DNA of 54,792 nucleotides from Pseudomonas taiwanensis DSM 21245 (GCF_000425785.1 NZ_AUEC01000038.1:1-54792), one strand, 5' to 3'; shown: positions 35,118-44,243, numbered from the stretch's first letter. The notes: generated from the sequence alone by a model not told the origin. Numbers and translations: made by a program.

Positions 35118-36263
35118 ATGTCTGCCTCGTCTTCTGAAAGCCGTCTGAGCAGGCTGTTGCCTGCCCCCTTGAACATTCCTCCCCAAGAGTGGCTGCGCGC
35201 CGCCTTCGGTGCACTGCTTGGCCTGTTCCTCGCCGGTTGGTTGACCAGCCTGGCCTATGGCCCTGGGATTGCCTTGCACTTGCTTGGGCCCTTGGCCGCC
35301 TCGGCGGTACTGGTATTCGCCGTGCACTCCGGGCCCTTGGCCCAACCCTGGTCGGTGGTGGGCAGCTATGCCCTGGCGGGTGCCGTGGGTCTGGCCATGC
35401 GCCAGGGCTTGGGTAGCGAACTGTGGGTAGCGGCCGTCGCCCTGGGGCTGTCGTTGGTGTTGATGTGCTTGCTGCGTTGCCTGCACCCACCGGGTGGTGG
35501 CGTGGCGGTGAGCGCAGTGCTGGCCGACGCGGGATTGACCGCCCTGGGGGATCATCTGCTTGAGCCGGTGCTGCTCGATGCCTTGATCCTGGTGACGGTG
35601 GCGGTGATCTACAACCGCATGACCGGTGTGCGCTACCCCAAGGGTGCAGCACCGCGCAATGAACCGCACCACACGCACGACCCGCTGCCCAGCCAGCGTG
35701 TCGGCGTCAGCAGCCAAGACCTGGACCAGGCACTGGACGAATTGGGCGAGTTCGTCGACGTCACCCGCGACGAACTGCAACGCATCATTCTCGCCACCGA
35801 GCAAAACGCCTTGCAGCGCAGTCTTGGTGGTATCACTGCCGCCTCGGTGATGTCCCGTGACGTGCAGTTCGCCACACCCGACACCACCCTGGAGCAGGCC
35901 TGGGCCATGTTGGCCAGTCACCACTTGAAAACCCTGCCCGTACTGGAGCGAGGCAAGCTGGTGGGCATCGTCAGCCTCAGTGACCTGGTCGGCCCGGCCA
36001 TGCAGCGCGGGCGGTTCGGTTGGCAGGGTCTGTTCGGTCGCAAAACCGTGCGTATGGCTCAGGTCATGAGCCGTCGTGTGGTCAGCGTGAGCGGGCAACA
36101 CCCTCTTGAGCGCCTGCTGCCACTGCTGTGTGAGCAAGGCCTGCATTGCTTGCCAGTGCTCGAGGGGGAGCGTCTGGTGGGGGTGGTCACCCAGACCGAT
36201 CTGATCGCCGGCCTCAAGCGCCAGATTCTCAACGGCTCAGATCAGCGGGTCCCAGCGTTGTGA
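35118..36263 (+). CDS. HPP-family membrane protein with tandem CBS domains
   Basis: Protein of 381 residues. The N-terminal HPP domain has four membrane segments (about 28-170) and the signature LHPPGGGVA. A cytosolic linker follows, then two CBS domains (about 242-300 and 312-372) that likely bind an adenine nucleotide. HPP proteins in plants and cyanobacteria carry nitrite; the bacterial HPP-CBS form is uncharacterised. No clear ribosome-binding site precedes the ATG, but a five-codon frame (ATG 35100 to TGA 35117) ends exactly at it. Its last 27 bases overlap the convergent LysR gene. Confidence 0.87.
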   Translation: MSASSSESRLSRLLPAPLNIPPQEWLRAAFGALLGLFLAGWLTSLAYGPGIALHLLGPLAASAVLVFAVHSGPLAQPWSVVGSYALAGAVGLAMRQGLGSELWVAAVALGLSLVLMCLLRCLHPPGGGVAVSAVLADAGLTALGDHLLEPVLLDALILVTVAVIYNRMTGVRYPKGAAPRNEPHHTHDPLPSQRVGVSSQDLDQALDELGEFVDVTRDELQRIILATEQNALQRSLGGITAASVMSRDVQFATPDTTLEQAWAMLASHHLKTLPVLERGKLVGIVSLSDLVGPAMQRGRFGWQGLFGRKTVRMAQVMSRRVVSVSGQHPLERLLPLLCEQGLHCLPVLEGERLVGVVTQTDLIAGLKRQILNGSDQRVPAL

Positions 36264-37103
36264 CCAATCGCTGGCGCCGGCAGCCACCAGCCGGCGCAGC
36301 AGCGCGAAGGACTGCTGCAGGGCTTCGCTGTCACGCTTGCGCGGGTACACCAGGAATGTCGGATAGGTGAACTCCGGTGCCTGAGGCACCCGCTCGAACA
36401 CCCCGCTGTCCAGGTAGGCCTGGACCACGCGCGTCCGGAAGTAGCCGCTGCCACCCTGGTCGAGAATGAACTGCAGGGCCAGCGGCCCCAGGTTGAAACT
36501 CAGGGCTGGGCGCGCGCAGTCAGGCAGGGCGGCATCATGCTGGCGGCGGAAGGCTTCGCCCCAGTCGATGTAGATGTAAGGCTCTGGCCGATCGACGCGA
36601 CGCACGCGGATCAGCTTCTCTTCCATCAATTGCTCCACTTGCAGCCCTGGGCCGTAGGTCGGCTGGTACACCAGGGCCGCGTCGAGCAGGCCCATTTCAA
36701 CCTTGCGCAGCAACGACTCGCCGTCGCTGACCTCGCTGTGGATGGCATGGCTGGGTAGCTCACGGTGCAGGGCGCTGACCCAATCGAGCAGCATCGGGTT
36801 GCCCAGACTTACCTCGGCACCGATATGCAGCACCTGCTGGCAGCCTTCGGGTAGCGGCAGGTCGCGCCGCGCCGCCTCCCAGGTCTGCACCAGTTGGTTG
36901 GCGTAGCTGACGAAGGCTTCACCGTCGCTGGTCAGGCTGGCACCGGTTCGGCTACGCACGAACAGTTGGCAGCCCAGTTGTCGTTCCAGGCGCTGCACCC
37001 TCGCGGTTATGGCCGTCTGCGACACGAACAGGCGTTCGGCAGCGGCCACCAGGCTGCCGCACCGCACGATTTCCAGAAATGTTCGGGCCTGATCGATATC
37101 CAT
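36237..37103 (-). CDS. LysR-type regulator, divergent from prpE
   Basis: Regulator of 288 residues with an N-terminal winged helix (MDIDQARTFLEIVRCGSLVAAAERLFVSQTAITARVQRLE) and a periplasmic-binding-like effector domain. Its start is 180 bp from the divergent prpE-type gene, and the region between holds two perfect palindromes, so it is the probable regulator of that gene. Its 3' end overlaps the 3' end of the HPP gene by 27 bp on the other strand. Confidence 0.92.
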   Translation of the reverse strand: MDIDQARTFLEIVRCGSLVAAAERLFVSQTAITARVQRLERQLGCQLFVRSRTGASLTSDGEAFVSYANQLVQTWEAARRDLPLPEGCQQVLHIGAEVSLGNPMLLDWVSALHRELPSHAIHSEVSDGESLLRKVEMGLLDAALVYQPTYGPGLQVEQLMEEKLIRVRRVDRPEPYIYIDWGEAFRRQHDAALPDCARPALSFNLGPLALQFILDQGGSGYFRTRVVQAYLDSGVFERVPQAPEFTYPTFLVYPRKRDSEALQQSFALLRRLVAAGASDWSQRWDPLI

Positions 37104-37160
37104 GGGCTGCTCGGTGACTGAAGGGGCGGCCTATTCTAGAGGCTTTGCACTGTTATGGGG

Positions 37161-37188
37161 CGCAATTGCGTTGTCTGCAAATTTGCAG
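37161..37188. promoter_or_regulatory. two adjacent palindromes, candidate LysR operator
   Basis: CGCAATTGCG (37161-37170) and CTGCAAATTTGCAG (37175-37188) are both perfect dyads, 4 bp apart, in the divergent spacer between the LysR gene and prpE. Both have the AT-centred form of LysR recognition sites. The first lies about 58 bp from the LysR start, the second about 95 bp from prpE. Confidence 0.6.
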
Positions 37189-37283
37189 GTCGGTTGTGAC
37201 TTTAGTCCCATGGCGGCCCCGGCGTGCGGGTCCATACTCAATATCCGCCCTTCAATAACAACAAGTACCGGGTTTCCTTCGCC

Positions 37284-39173
37284 ATGACTTACCAGCACAG
37301 CTACACCCATTCCATTTCCGACCCTGCTGCTTTTTGGTCCGAACAGGCCGAACGGCTGGCCTGGCACCGCAAGCCTTCCCTAACCCTGCAACAGAACCCT
37401 GATGGCACCCACCGCTGGTTCGCCGACGGTCGCCTGAACAGTTGCTACCTGGCCCTGGACCATCAGATCGAGCAGGGCCGGGGCGAGCAACTGGCGCTGA
37501 TATACAATTCGCCGGTCACCGGCGTGAAGCAAAGCTTCACCTACAACCAGTTGCGCGATGAGGTGGCACGCCTGGCCGGACTGCTGCGTGAGCTGGGCGT
37601 GGGCAAGGGTGACGGCGTGATCATCTACATGCCCATGGTGCCGCAGGCGGCCATGGCCATGCTCGCCTGTGCGCGTATCGGCGCGGTGCACTCGGTGGTG
37701 TTCGGTGGCTTTGCCGCCAATGAACTGGCCTTGCGTATCGACGATGCCCGGCCAACGTTACTGCTCACGGCCTCGTGCGGATTGGAGTTCGATCGGGTGA
37801 TCGAGTACAAGCCGCTGGTCGATCGTGCCTTGCAACTGGCCAGGCACCAGCCCAGGCAGGTGTTGGTGCTGCAACGTCCGCAAGCGCGTGCCGAGCTTCA
37901 GGCAGGGCGCGATCTTGACTGGAACCAGGCCCTTGTCGACGCCAAGCCGGTGCCCCCGGTGGAGCTGGAAGCCGGCGACCCGCTTTACATCATGTACACC
38001 TCCGGAACCACTGGAAAACCCAAGGGCATCGTGCGCGAGAACGGTGGCAATGCGGTCGCCTTGTGCTACGCCATGCGCCATATCTATGGCATGCAGGCTG
38101 GCGATGTGTGGTGGGGCATCTCCGACGTGGGTTGGGTGGTGGGCCATTCGCTGATCGTCTACGGCCCGCTGATGAATGGCTGCACCACGGTGTTCTATGA
38201 AGGCAAGCCGATTCGCACGCCGGATGCTTCGGCCTACTGGCGCGTGGTCGAGGCGTACAAGGTCAACGCCTTGTTCTGTGCGCCGACGGCGATGCGTGCG
38301 ATCCGCAAGGAGGACCCGGACGGAGAACTGATCCGTCGTCATGACCTGAGTTCGCTGCGCCACCTGTTCCTGGCGGGTGAGAAGCTCGACTCCAGTACCC
38401 ACGAGTGGCTGGAACGGGTCAGCGGAAAACCAGTGCACGATCACTGGTGGCAGACCGAAACCGGCTGGCCGGTGACCGCCCCCTGCGTGGGCCTGGAAGG
38501 CAGCGCGGCGCGGCCTGGATCCAGCAACCGAGCGGTACCCGGCTACAACGTCCGCGTGCTGGATGACGAAGGGCGCCTGCTTGGGCCGAATCATCAGGGC
38601 TCGATCGTCATCGCATTGCCGCTGCCGCCGGGTTGCAGCCAGACGCTATGGGGTGATCACGAACGTTACCTGCAGGCTTACCTACGGACTTATCCGGGGT
38701 ATTACCACACCGGTGATGGCGGCTATCTGGACGATGACGGCTTCGTCTACATCATGGGGCGCACCGATGATGTGATCAATGTCTCCGGGCATCGCCTGTC
38801 CACTGGCGAGATGGAGGACCTGGTGGCACGACATCCCGCAGTGGCCGAATGCGCGGTGATCGGCGTGCATGACGAGATCAAGGGCCAGGTGCCGTTGGCG
38901 CTGGTGGTGCTCAAGGACGGGGAGGGCATTGCCGAGTCGCAGCTGCTGGTCGAGCTGGTCGGCAGTGTGCGTGAAGAGATTGGCGCGCTGGCGTGCTTCA
39001 ACCGGGTACGCCTGGTCAAGCGCTTGCCCAAGACGCGTTCAGGGAAAATCCTGCGGGCGGTGCTGCGCAAGATCGCCGATGGCCAGGACTATGTGCCGCC
39101 GTCGACCCTGGATGACCCAGCGGTGCTGGGGGAGATCGAAGCAGTGCTGGCCGACTTGCCACGGGCTGGTTAG
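37284..39173 (+). CDS. prpE: propionyl-CoA synthetase (PrpE type)
   Basis: AMP-forming acyl-CoA synthetase of 629 residues, matching the PrpE length. It starts with an ACAS N-terminal domain (YQHSYTHSISDPAAFWSEQA). The P-loop is YTSGTTGKPKGI, the adenylate motif WWQTETGWPV, the hinge region GRTDDVINVSGHRLSTGE, and the acylatable Lys is in KTRSGKILRAVLRK. The Trp-Pro after TETG matches PrpE rather than the GG of acetyl-CoA synthetase, so propionate is the better guess. It supplies propionyl-CoA to the methylcitrate operon 18 kb upstream but has its own LysR regulator. Confidence 0.88.
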   Translation: MTYQHSYTHSISDPAAFWSEQAERLAWHRKPSLTLQQNPDGTHRWFADGRLNSCYLALDHQIEQGRGEQLALIYNSPVTGVKQSFTYNQLRDEVARLAGLLRELGVGKGDGVIIYMPMVPQAAMAMLACARIGAVHSVVFGGFAANELALRIDDARPTLLLTASCGLEFDRVIEYKPLVDRALQLARHQPRQVLVLQRPQARAELQAGRDLDWNQALVDAKPVPPVELEAGDPLYIMYTSGTTGKPKGIVRENGGNAVALCYAMRHIYGMQAGDVWWGISDVGWVVGHSLIVYGPLMNGCTTVFYEGKPIRTPDASAYWRVVEAYKVNALFCAPTAMRAIRKEDPDGELIRRHDLSSLRHLFLAGEKLDSSTHEWLERVSGKPVHDHWWQTETGWPVTAPCVGLEGSAARPGSSNRAVPGYNVRVLDDEGRLLGPNHQGSIVIALPLPPGCSQTLWGDHERYLQAYLRTYPGYYHTGDGGYLDDDGFVYIMGRTDDVINVSGHRLSTGEMEDLVARHPAVAECAVIGVHDEIKGQVPLALVVLKDGEGIAESQLLVELVGSVREEIGALACFNRVRLVKRLPKTRSGKILRAVLRKIADGQDYVPPSTLDDPAVLGEIEAVLADLPRAG

Positions 39174-39185
39174 ATGCTATCGTGC

Positions 39186-39228
39186 CGCAGAGCCCTGGCT
39201 TCGGTGTCACGATGGCTGGGGCTCTGCG
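39186..39228 (+). terminator. long-loop hairpin after prpE
   Basis: CGCAGAGCCC (39186-39195) pairs perfectly with GGGCTCTGCG (39219-39228) across 23 nt, just after the prpE stop. It has no T-run, so it is an mRNA 3' structure rather than a clear intrinsic terminator. Confidence 0.4.
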
Positions 39229-39350
39229 CAGCTCTTTCGCGACGCGGGGCCGCGTCCACATGGACCGGGTGCCGTGTCGGCCTTGGGTGACCGGTGCACT
39301 AGCAGCAGCTGGCTTGCACGCGGTAGGGTCAGCGAGCGCAACACAAGAAG

Positions 39351-40430
39351 CTAGTCGCGATCCGGTCCGACTTGATGCAACTGCCCCAGGCGGCTACGCG
39401 TGCGCATCAGGTCGGCGAGCGTGCCACCGAGGCTGTCGGCCAGTGGTCGCTGGCCGATGACCGTCAGTTGCTTGTCCTGGTCATACAGCACATCCACCAG
39501 GTTGGCGAAGCGTTGCTGCGCGGCCAATGAACACTCCGACAAATCATCCAGCCGGTCGATGATCCATTCATCGTACTGTTGCGTCAGCACCAGGTAGTCG
39601 ATGACCGCTGTGGCGTGCTCGCACAAGTCCTCGAACGCGAACATCACTTGTCGGCCTGCTGTGGCTAACGCGCGCAGGGGGCGTTTGTTGACCTCCAGCA
39701 TGATCGGTTGCAGCGCTGGCACGTTCAGCAACCGACGTTGTGCAGCATCGCCAGGCCATACAAAACTGCCGTAGGTGAAACGCTGATGCTCGCGGTTGGC
39801 CGGCAGGCTACGAAAATCGGTATCGCCACTGACTTCCAGCACCTGCATTCGGCTGTTGATCAGGCGGATCACCGGCAGGAAACGCTCATGGTACAGCGGG
39901 TTGGGCAGCAGGCCCTCCGGCGCATAGTTGGAGGTTACCAGCAGGAAAATTTCGCGCTCGAACAAGGCGCTGAACAAGCGGGTGAGCAGCATGGCGTCGC
40001 CGATGTCGTGCACATGGAACTCGTCGAAGCACAGTACCCGGCAATCGCCCAGGAGCTCGTCCAGCGTCGCGCCCAGGGCGTCATCCAGGGCCCTGTGGCG
40101 ATGCATGCCTTGGTGCAAGCGGGCGAAGAAATCGTGGAAATGCAGGCGCCGCTTGGCCTGCACCGGCACGGCCTGGAAGAAACCGTCGAGCAGCCAGCTT
40201 TTGCCACGGCCCACCGAACCATGCAGGTACAGGCTGCGAGGCTGGCCTTGCGCCAGTCGGGCCAGTTGCTCGGACATGCACTGGATGACCCTGCGTTGCC
40301 CCTCGCTGAGCTGGTAGCCACGGGCACTGGCCTTGTCTTCGAACCAGGCAAGCAACTCGCTGTCATTGGACATACCGGCGCGCAGGCGCTGGCCGAGCTG
40401 ACGCAAAGGGGACGGAATCCAGGCGGGCAA
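39351..40430 (-). CDS. AFG1/ZapE-family ATPase
   Basis: P-loop ATPase of 359 residues. Walker A is LHGSVGRGKSWLLDGFF (about residue 70), Walker B is VLCFDEFHVHDIGDA, sensor I is LLVTSNYAPEGLLPNPLY, and the Arg-finger region follows. ZapE in E. coli acts on FtsZ at the divisome. Pseudomonads usually have another ZapE elsewhere, so this may be a paralog. The start is TTG 40430, because AAGGAGG lies seven bases upstream (minus strand 40444-40438); the internal ATG 40373 has no such site. Confidence 0.87.
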   Translation of the reverse strand: MPAWIPSPLRQLGQRLRAGMSNDSELLAWFEDKASARGYQLSEGQRRVIQCMSEQLARLAQGQPRSLYLHGSVGRGKSWLLDGFFQAVPVQAKRRLHFHDFFARLHQGMHRHRALDDALGATLDELLGDCRVLCFDEFHVHDIGDAMLLTRLFSALFEREIFLLVTSNYAPEGLLPNPLYHERFLPVIRLINSRMQVLEVSGDTDFRSLPANREHQRFTYGSFVWPGDAAQRRLLNVPALQPIMLEVNKRPLRALATAGRQVMFAFEDLCEHATAVIDYLVLTQQYDEWIIDRLDDLSECSLAAQQRFANLVDVLYDQDKQLTVIGQRPLADSLGGTLADLMRTRSRLGQLHQVGPDRD

Positions 40431-40612
40431 GACGAAGCCTCCTTGGGCTATGGCAGGGCAGGGTGCAGTCTGCGGGAAGCCGTCTATTTTGACTAATAAA
40501 GAAACTTGGAGGCAATCATCGTTGCAGGCGATGTATCGGATTGAGCTGAGGGGGATCGCTGAGCGCTCAGGGTTGCGGTGCAGCCCCCATCAATTGCAAG
40601 CGAGGTGCCCAG

Positions 40613-41038
40613 ATGAGCGATGACTTTCAGTTGTCCCGCTTCGTGGACGCGCAGGAGCAGGTGTTCCCGCGTGTGCTGAGCGAACTTGTGGCTGGACACA
40701 AGACCAGCCACTGGATGTGGTTCATCTTTCCGCAGCTCGATGGCCTCGGGCACAGCGCCATGGCCGAGCGCTACGCGATTTCCGGTTTGGCCGAAGCGCG
40801 GGCGTACCTGAACCATCCGCTGCTGGGCGCCCGCTTGCTGCAATGCATCGATGCGTTGCTGCCCCACACCGATAAGACAGCTCGCCAGATCCTTGGTCGG
40901 CCTGACGATCTGAAGCTTCGTTCCTGCCTCACGCTGTTCGCCCAGGTCGACCCGCATGACAGCGTGATCGACCAGGCGCTTTTGCAGTTTTATGCCGGGG
41001 AAGCCGATCCAGCTACCCTCGACTTGCTTGTGCGGTAG
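40613..41038 (+). CDS. DUF1810 protein
   Basis: Small cytosolic helical protein of 141 residues. The DUF1810 family motif HWMWFIFPQLDGLGHSAMA is at residues 33-51, with SRFVDAQEQVF before it. Family members are widespread and of unknown function. A GAGGTG site precedes the ATG. It stands alone between the ZapE-type gene and tRNA-Gln. Confidence 0.9.
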   Translation: MSDDFQLSRFVDAQEQVFPRVLSELVAGHKTSHWMWFIFPQLDGLGHSAMAERYAISGLAEARAYLNHPLLGARLLQCIDALLPHTDKTARQILGRPDDLKLRSCLTLFAQVDPHDSVIDQALLQFYAGEADPATLDLLVR

Positions 41039-41079
41039 CTGGCGTTCGAATACCGAAAAACACTAACTCGCTGTTTTAC

Positions 41080-41095
41080 TGCAATTTTTTTTGCA
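41080..41095. repeat. palindrome TGCAA-T6-TTGCA
   Basis: Related to the element at 34950-34968. It lies 42 bp after the DUF1810 stop and about 125 bp before tRNA-Gln. Confidence 0.4.
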
Positions 41096-41218
41096 CTAGG
41101 GGCTTCCCAGGTACGAATAATGTTGTTAAAGTGCCGCGCATTCCAAGACAACAACCCAGTTGTCACTCACTTGGAATTGTCAAAGTAACATCAAGTTAAT
41201 GATCGTTACTTCCGATAC

Positions 41219-41293
41219 AGGGGCGTCGCCAAGCGGTAAGGCAGCAGGTTTTGATCCTGCCATGCGTTGGTTCGAATCCAGCCGCCCCTGCCA
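41219..41293 (+). tRNA. tRNA-Gln(TTG)
   Basis: A 75-nt cloverleaf: acceptor AGGGGCG pairs with CGCCCCT. The anticodon stem GCAGG/CCTGC encloses the loop TTTTGAT with anticodon TTG at 41251-41253. The T-arm is GTTGG-TTCGAAT-CCAGC. The discriminator G and an encoded CCA end the gene. The preceding 180 bp are AT-rich and probably hold its promoter. Confidence 0.96.
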
Positions 41294-41367
41294 TTTTTCC
41301 CGTAGAACATTCAAAGCTCAGTGCGGAGTCGATCGGCGCTGGGTAAAGTCGTTTCTGCGCATCATGC

Positions 41368-43755
41368 CTATCCTGGCATGCCGAGCAATTCCTTCAATAT
41401 CCGCGCCAATTCCTCGGCCTGCACCGGTTTCTGGATCACCAGGCTGCCCGGCAACTCCAGGCCTTGCAGTTCGGCATAGCCGGTCAGGAACACCACCGGC
41501 AGGCGCGGGAAGCGCTCACGCACGGCCACGGCTAGCTGGGCACCATTGAATTCAGGCATGGCGAAGTCAGTCAGCAGCAGGTCGATGCCTTCGTCCAGTT
41601 GTGCCAGTGCCTGCTCGCCGTTGTGCGCTTGGCGCACCTGATAGCCGTACTGGCGCAACACATCGCCGATCATGTCGCGTACCAGATGGTCATCATCCAC
41701 CAGCAGCACGGTTCGGTCCCGGCCGCTCTCGCTGACCGATGGTGCGATGCTGGCCACGATCGGCCTTGCCTCGACTTCTTGCTTGACCGCCGGCAGGTAG
41801 ACCGCGACCTGGGTGCCGCGTCCTGGCTCGGTGTCGATGCGCACGCCACCGCCGGATTGCTTGGCGAAACCGAACACCTGAGCCAGACCCAGACCAGAAC
41901 CCTTGCCGATGTCCTTGGTGGTGAAGAAGGGTTCGAAGACCTTGGCCAGCACCTCTTCACTCATGCCGCAACCGGTGTCGCGGATACTCAGCATCACGTA
42001 TTCGCCAGGCTCTGGGTCTTCCGGACGTTGGGGGCGTGCCTTGATCCGGGTGTTGCGGGTCGAGAGCGTCAACTGGCCGCCGTCGGTCATGGCATCGCGG
42101 GCATTGATCGCCAGGTTGAGGATGATCATCTCGGTCTGGGTCGGGTCGGTCAGCGCCTGCCAGAGGTTGGTGTCCAGGTCCAGGCGCACCGCGACATTGC
42201 CGCCCAGGGTGCGGCGCAGCAGTTCCTCCAGCCCGGCCAGTGTCTGGTTGAGGTTCAATGGGACAGGTTCCAGACGTTGACGGCGAGAAAATGCCAGCAA
42301 CTGCGAAGTCAGCTTGGCGCCACGCTCCCCGGCTTCACGGATGTGGGTCAGGCGAGAGCGGGCTTTATCCATGTCGGCCTTGGCCAGGTCGCGCTCGAGG
42401 AAGGAGGCGCCGGTGAGAATCACCGTCAGCAGGTTGTTGAAGTCATGGGCGACCCCGGCGGTGAGCTGGCCGACCGCCTCCAGCCGCTGCATCTGCTGCA
42501 GTGCGGCCTCGATGCGCTCACGCTCGGTGATCTGTTCGCGCAAGCGGGTGTTGGCTTCTGCCAGACCCAGCGCGGACTCACGTTCGCTGGTGATGTCACG
42601 GGCTACCACATACAGCAGGGTGTCTTCAGGCACCACCACCCAGGACAACCAGCGCTGCTGTCCGCCAGCATGCTGGATGCGGCTGACGAAGCGGGCACTG
42701 GTGCGACCATGGGCCAGGGCCGCCAGCTCGGTGAGCAGGGTTTCCTGGTCGGCCTCGGGAAGCAGATGCAACAGCGAAACCTGGCTCAGACGCTCGCGGG
42801 AAAACCCCAGGCTGGCCTCCCATGCTGGGTTCAGCGCGACGGGGGTGAGGTCCTTGTTGAGCACTGCCAACAGGTCCTGGGACAGCTCCCAGGCGCGGTC
42901 GCGCTCGCGAGTGCGGCGTTCCACCCGCTCGCCGAGCATCTCATTGAGTTGCTTGAGCGCCTGGGTGGCCATGCGCTGGGTGTGGATGTCCTGCAGCACA
43001 CCAGAAAAGCGTACACACCGGCCATCGACCCATTGGCTCTGGCCGCTACTAAGCAACCAGCGGGGCTCCATGCCGTTGCGCAGGGCGATTCGGAATTCGA
43101 CCCTGTAATGCCCGTCGCTGTCCGTGCAAAGGGCCTGGTTGACGGCGTCCCGGACCATTTGCAGGTCGTCGGGGTAGATGCCGGCGTAGAACACCTCAAG
43201 GTTCATCTCGGTGTCGGTGGGCAGACCGAACAGGGTCTTGCAACGGTCATCCCACAGCAGCACGTCTTCCTGGGGTCGATAATCCCAAGTGCCCATGCCT
43301 GCCGCGTTGATGGCGATGCGGGCCCGTGCCTCGACATCGGCCAGCGCTTCTTCGGCGCGACGCCGACGCTGGCGCTCCTGCACTTCGGTCAGGGCCCGGC
43401 GAACCGCCTTGGGCAGCAGTGGCAGGTTCTTCTTCAGCACGTAGTCGGTGGCACCCAGGCGGATCATTTCCACCGCATGCTCTTCACCGTAGATGCCAGA
43501 CAAGAAAATGAACGGCACATCCGGCGCCAGGCGCTGGGCGATGGCCAGCACTTCGGTGCCCGATGAGCCGGGTAGCACGCAATCGCAGAGAATCAGGTCG
43601 TAGTCGTTTTCGCGCAGGGCATGTTCAGCCTCGGTATGGTTGAAGACCAATTGCGATTGCACCTGTAGTCCACTGCGTTCAAGGCGCACCAAGGTCAGCT
43701 CGGCATCCATCGAGCTGTCTTCGACCATCAGCAGTTTCAGCGGAGTCGGCAGCAT
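41368..43755 (-). CDS. hybrid sensor kinase: REC-PAS-PAS-HisKA-HATPase-REC
   Basis: Soluble protein of 795 residues with no membrane helix. The N-terminal receiver (about 5-125) has LMVEDSSMD, the phospho-Asp in DLILCDCVLPG and Lys in VLKKN. Two PAS-like regions (about 145-260 and 295-405) precede a coiled coil. HisKA is GVAHDFNNLL, followed by N-box LAINARDAM, G-boxes and a second receiver (about 675-790, with LVDDDHLVRD, LLTDFAMPEF, QKPV). A GTG at 43782 would add nine residues and overlap the upstream regulator. It lies downstream of the phytochrome and its small regulator on one strand, so it can be the relay's output hub. No DNA-binding domain is present. Confidence 0.9.
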   Translation of the reverse strand: MLPTPLKLLMVEDSSMDAELTLVRLERSGLQVQSQLVFNHTEAEHALRENDYDLILCDCVLPGSSGTEVLAIAQRLAPDVPFIFLSGIYGEEHAVEMIRLGATDYVLKKNLPLLPKAVRRALTEVQERQRRRRAEEALADVEARARIAINAAGMGTWDYRPQEDVLLWDDRCKTLFGLPTDTEMNLEVFYAGIYPDDLQMVRDAVNQALCTDSDGHYRVEFRIALRNGMEPRWLLSSGQSQWVDGRCVRFSGVLQDIHTQRMATQALKQLNEMLGERVERRTRERDRAWELSQDLLAVLNKDLTPVALNPAWEASLGFSRERLSQVSLLHLLPEADQETLLTELAALAHGRTSARFVSRIQHAGGQQRWLSWVVVPEDTLLYVVARDITSERESALGLAEANTRLREQITERERIEAALQQMQRLEAVGQLTAGVAHDFNNLLTVILTGASFLERDLAKADMDKARSRLTHIREAGERGAKLTSQLLAFSRRQRLEPVPLNLNQTLAGLEELLRRTLGGNVAVRLDLDTNLWQALTDPTQTEMIILNLAINARDAMTDGGQLTLSTRNTRIKARPQRPEDPEPGEYVMLSIRDTGCGMSEEVLAKVFEPFFTTKDIGKGSGLGLAQVFGFAKQSGGGVRIDTEPGRGTQVAVYLPAVKQEVEARPIVASIAPSVSESGRDRTVLLVDDDHLVRDMIGDVLRQYGYQVRQAHNGEQALAQLDEGIDLLLTDFAMPEFNGAQLAVAVRERFPRLPVVFLTGYAELQGLELPGSLVIQKPVQAEELARILKELLGMPG

Positions 43756-43768
43756 GGTTGCGCTCGCC

Positions 43769-44230
43769 TCAATTGTTGCCACGGCGGTTCAGCCTCAGTG
43801 ATCCGGGAGGTGGCTCGTTGAGCACGGCCCAGAACACGCCAAGGTCGGAGATCGCGGCAACGAACTCCTTGAACTCCACCGGTTTTACCACGTAGGCGTT
43901 GACTCCGAGTTCGTAGGCACGCAACAGGTCGGGCTCTTCCCGCGAGGAGGTCAGCATCACCGTGGGAATGCTGCGCAGCTCCGCGGTGGCGCGAACTTCC
44001 TTGAGCACTTCCAGGCCGTCGACCTTCGGCAGCTTCAGGTCCAGCAACAAGACGGCCGGGTTGCCATCGTCGCGCCCGGCATAGGCATTACGGCGCAGCA
44101 GGTAGTCAAGGGCATCGGCGCCATCGCGCAGGACAATGACTTCGTTGGCCAACTGGCTGCGCTCGAGGGCCAGAAGTGTCAGCTCCAGGTCACGGGGGTT
44201 GTCTTCGACCAGCAGGATAGGCTTGAGCAT
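43769..44230 (-). CDS. single-domain response regulator (Rcp1-like)
   Basis: A receiver domain alone, 153 residues: LLVEDNPRDLEL, phospho-Asp in VLLLDLKLPKVDGLEVL, Thr/Ser in MLTSSREEPD, Lys in VKPVEF. This insert pattern is the Rcp1 type that pairs with phytochromes. It starts 14 bp after the phytochrome stop and ends 13 bp before the hybrid kinase ATG. It probably shuttles phosphate between the two kinases. Confidence 0.93.
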   Translation of the reverse strand: MLKPILLVEDNPRDLELTLLALERSQLANEVIVLRDGADALDYLLRRNAYAGRDDGNPAVLLLDLKLPKVDGLEVLKEVRATAELRSIPTVMLTSSREEPDLLRAYELGVNAYVVKPVEFKEFVAAISDLGVFWAVLNEPPPGSLRLNRRGNN

Positions 44231-44243
44231 GGTTTCAGGTGCC

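Noticed and set aside
41599..43566. 655-codon antisense frame across the hybrid kinase
   Set aside because: Shadow of a GC-rich gene; no known motif.
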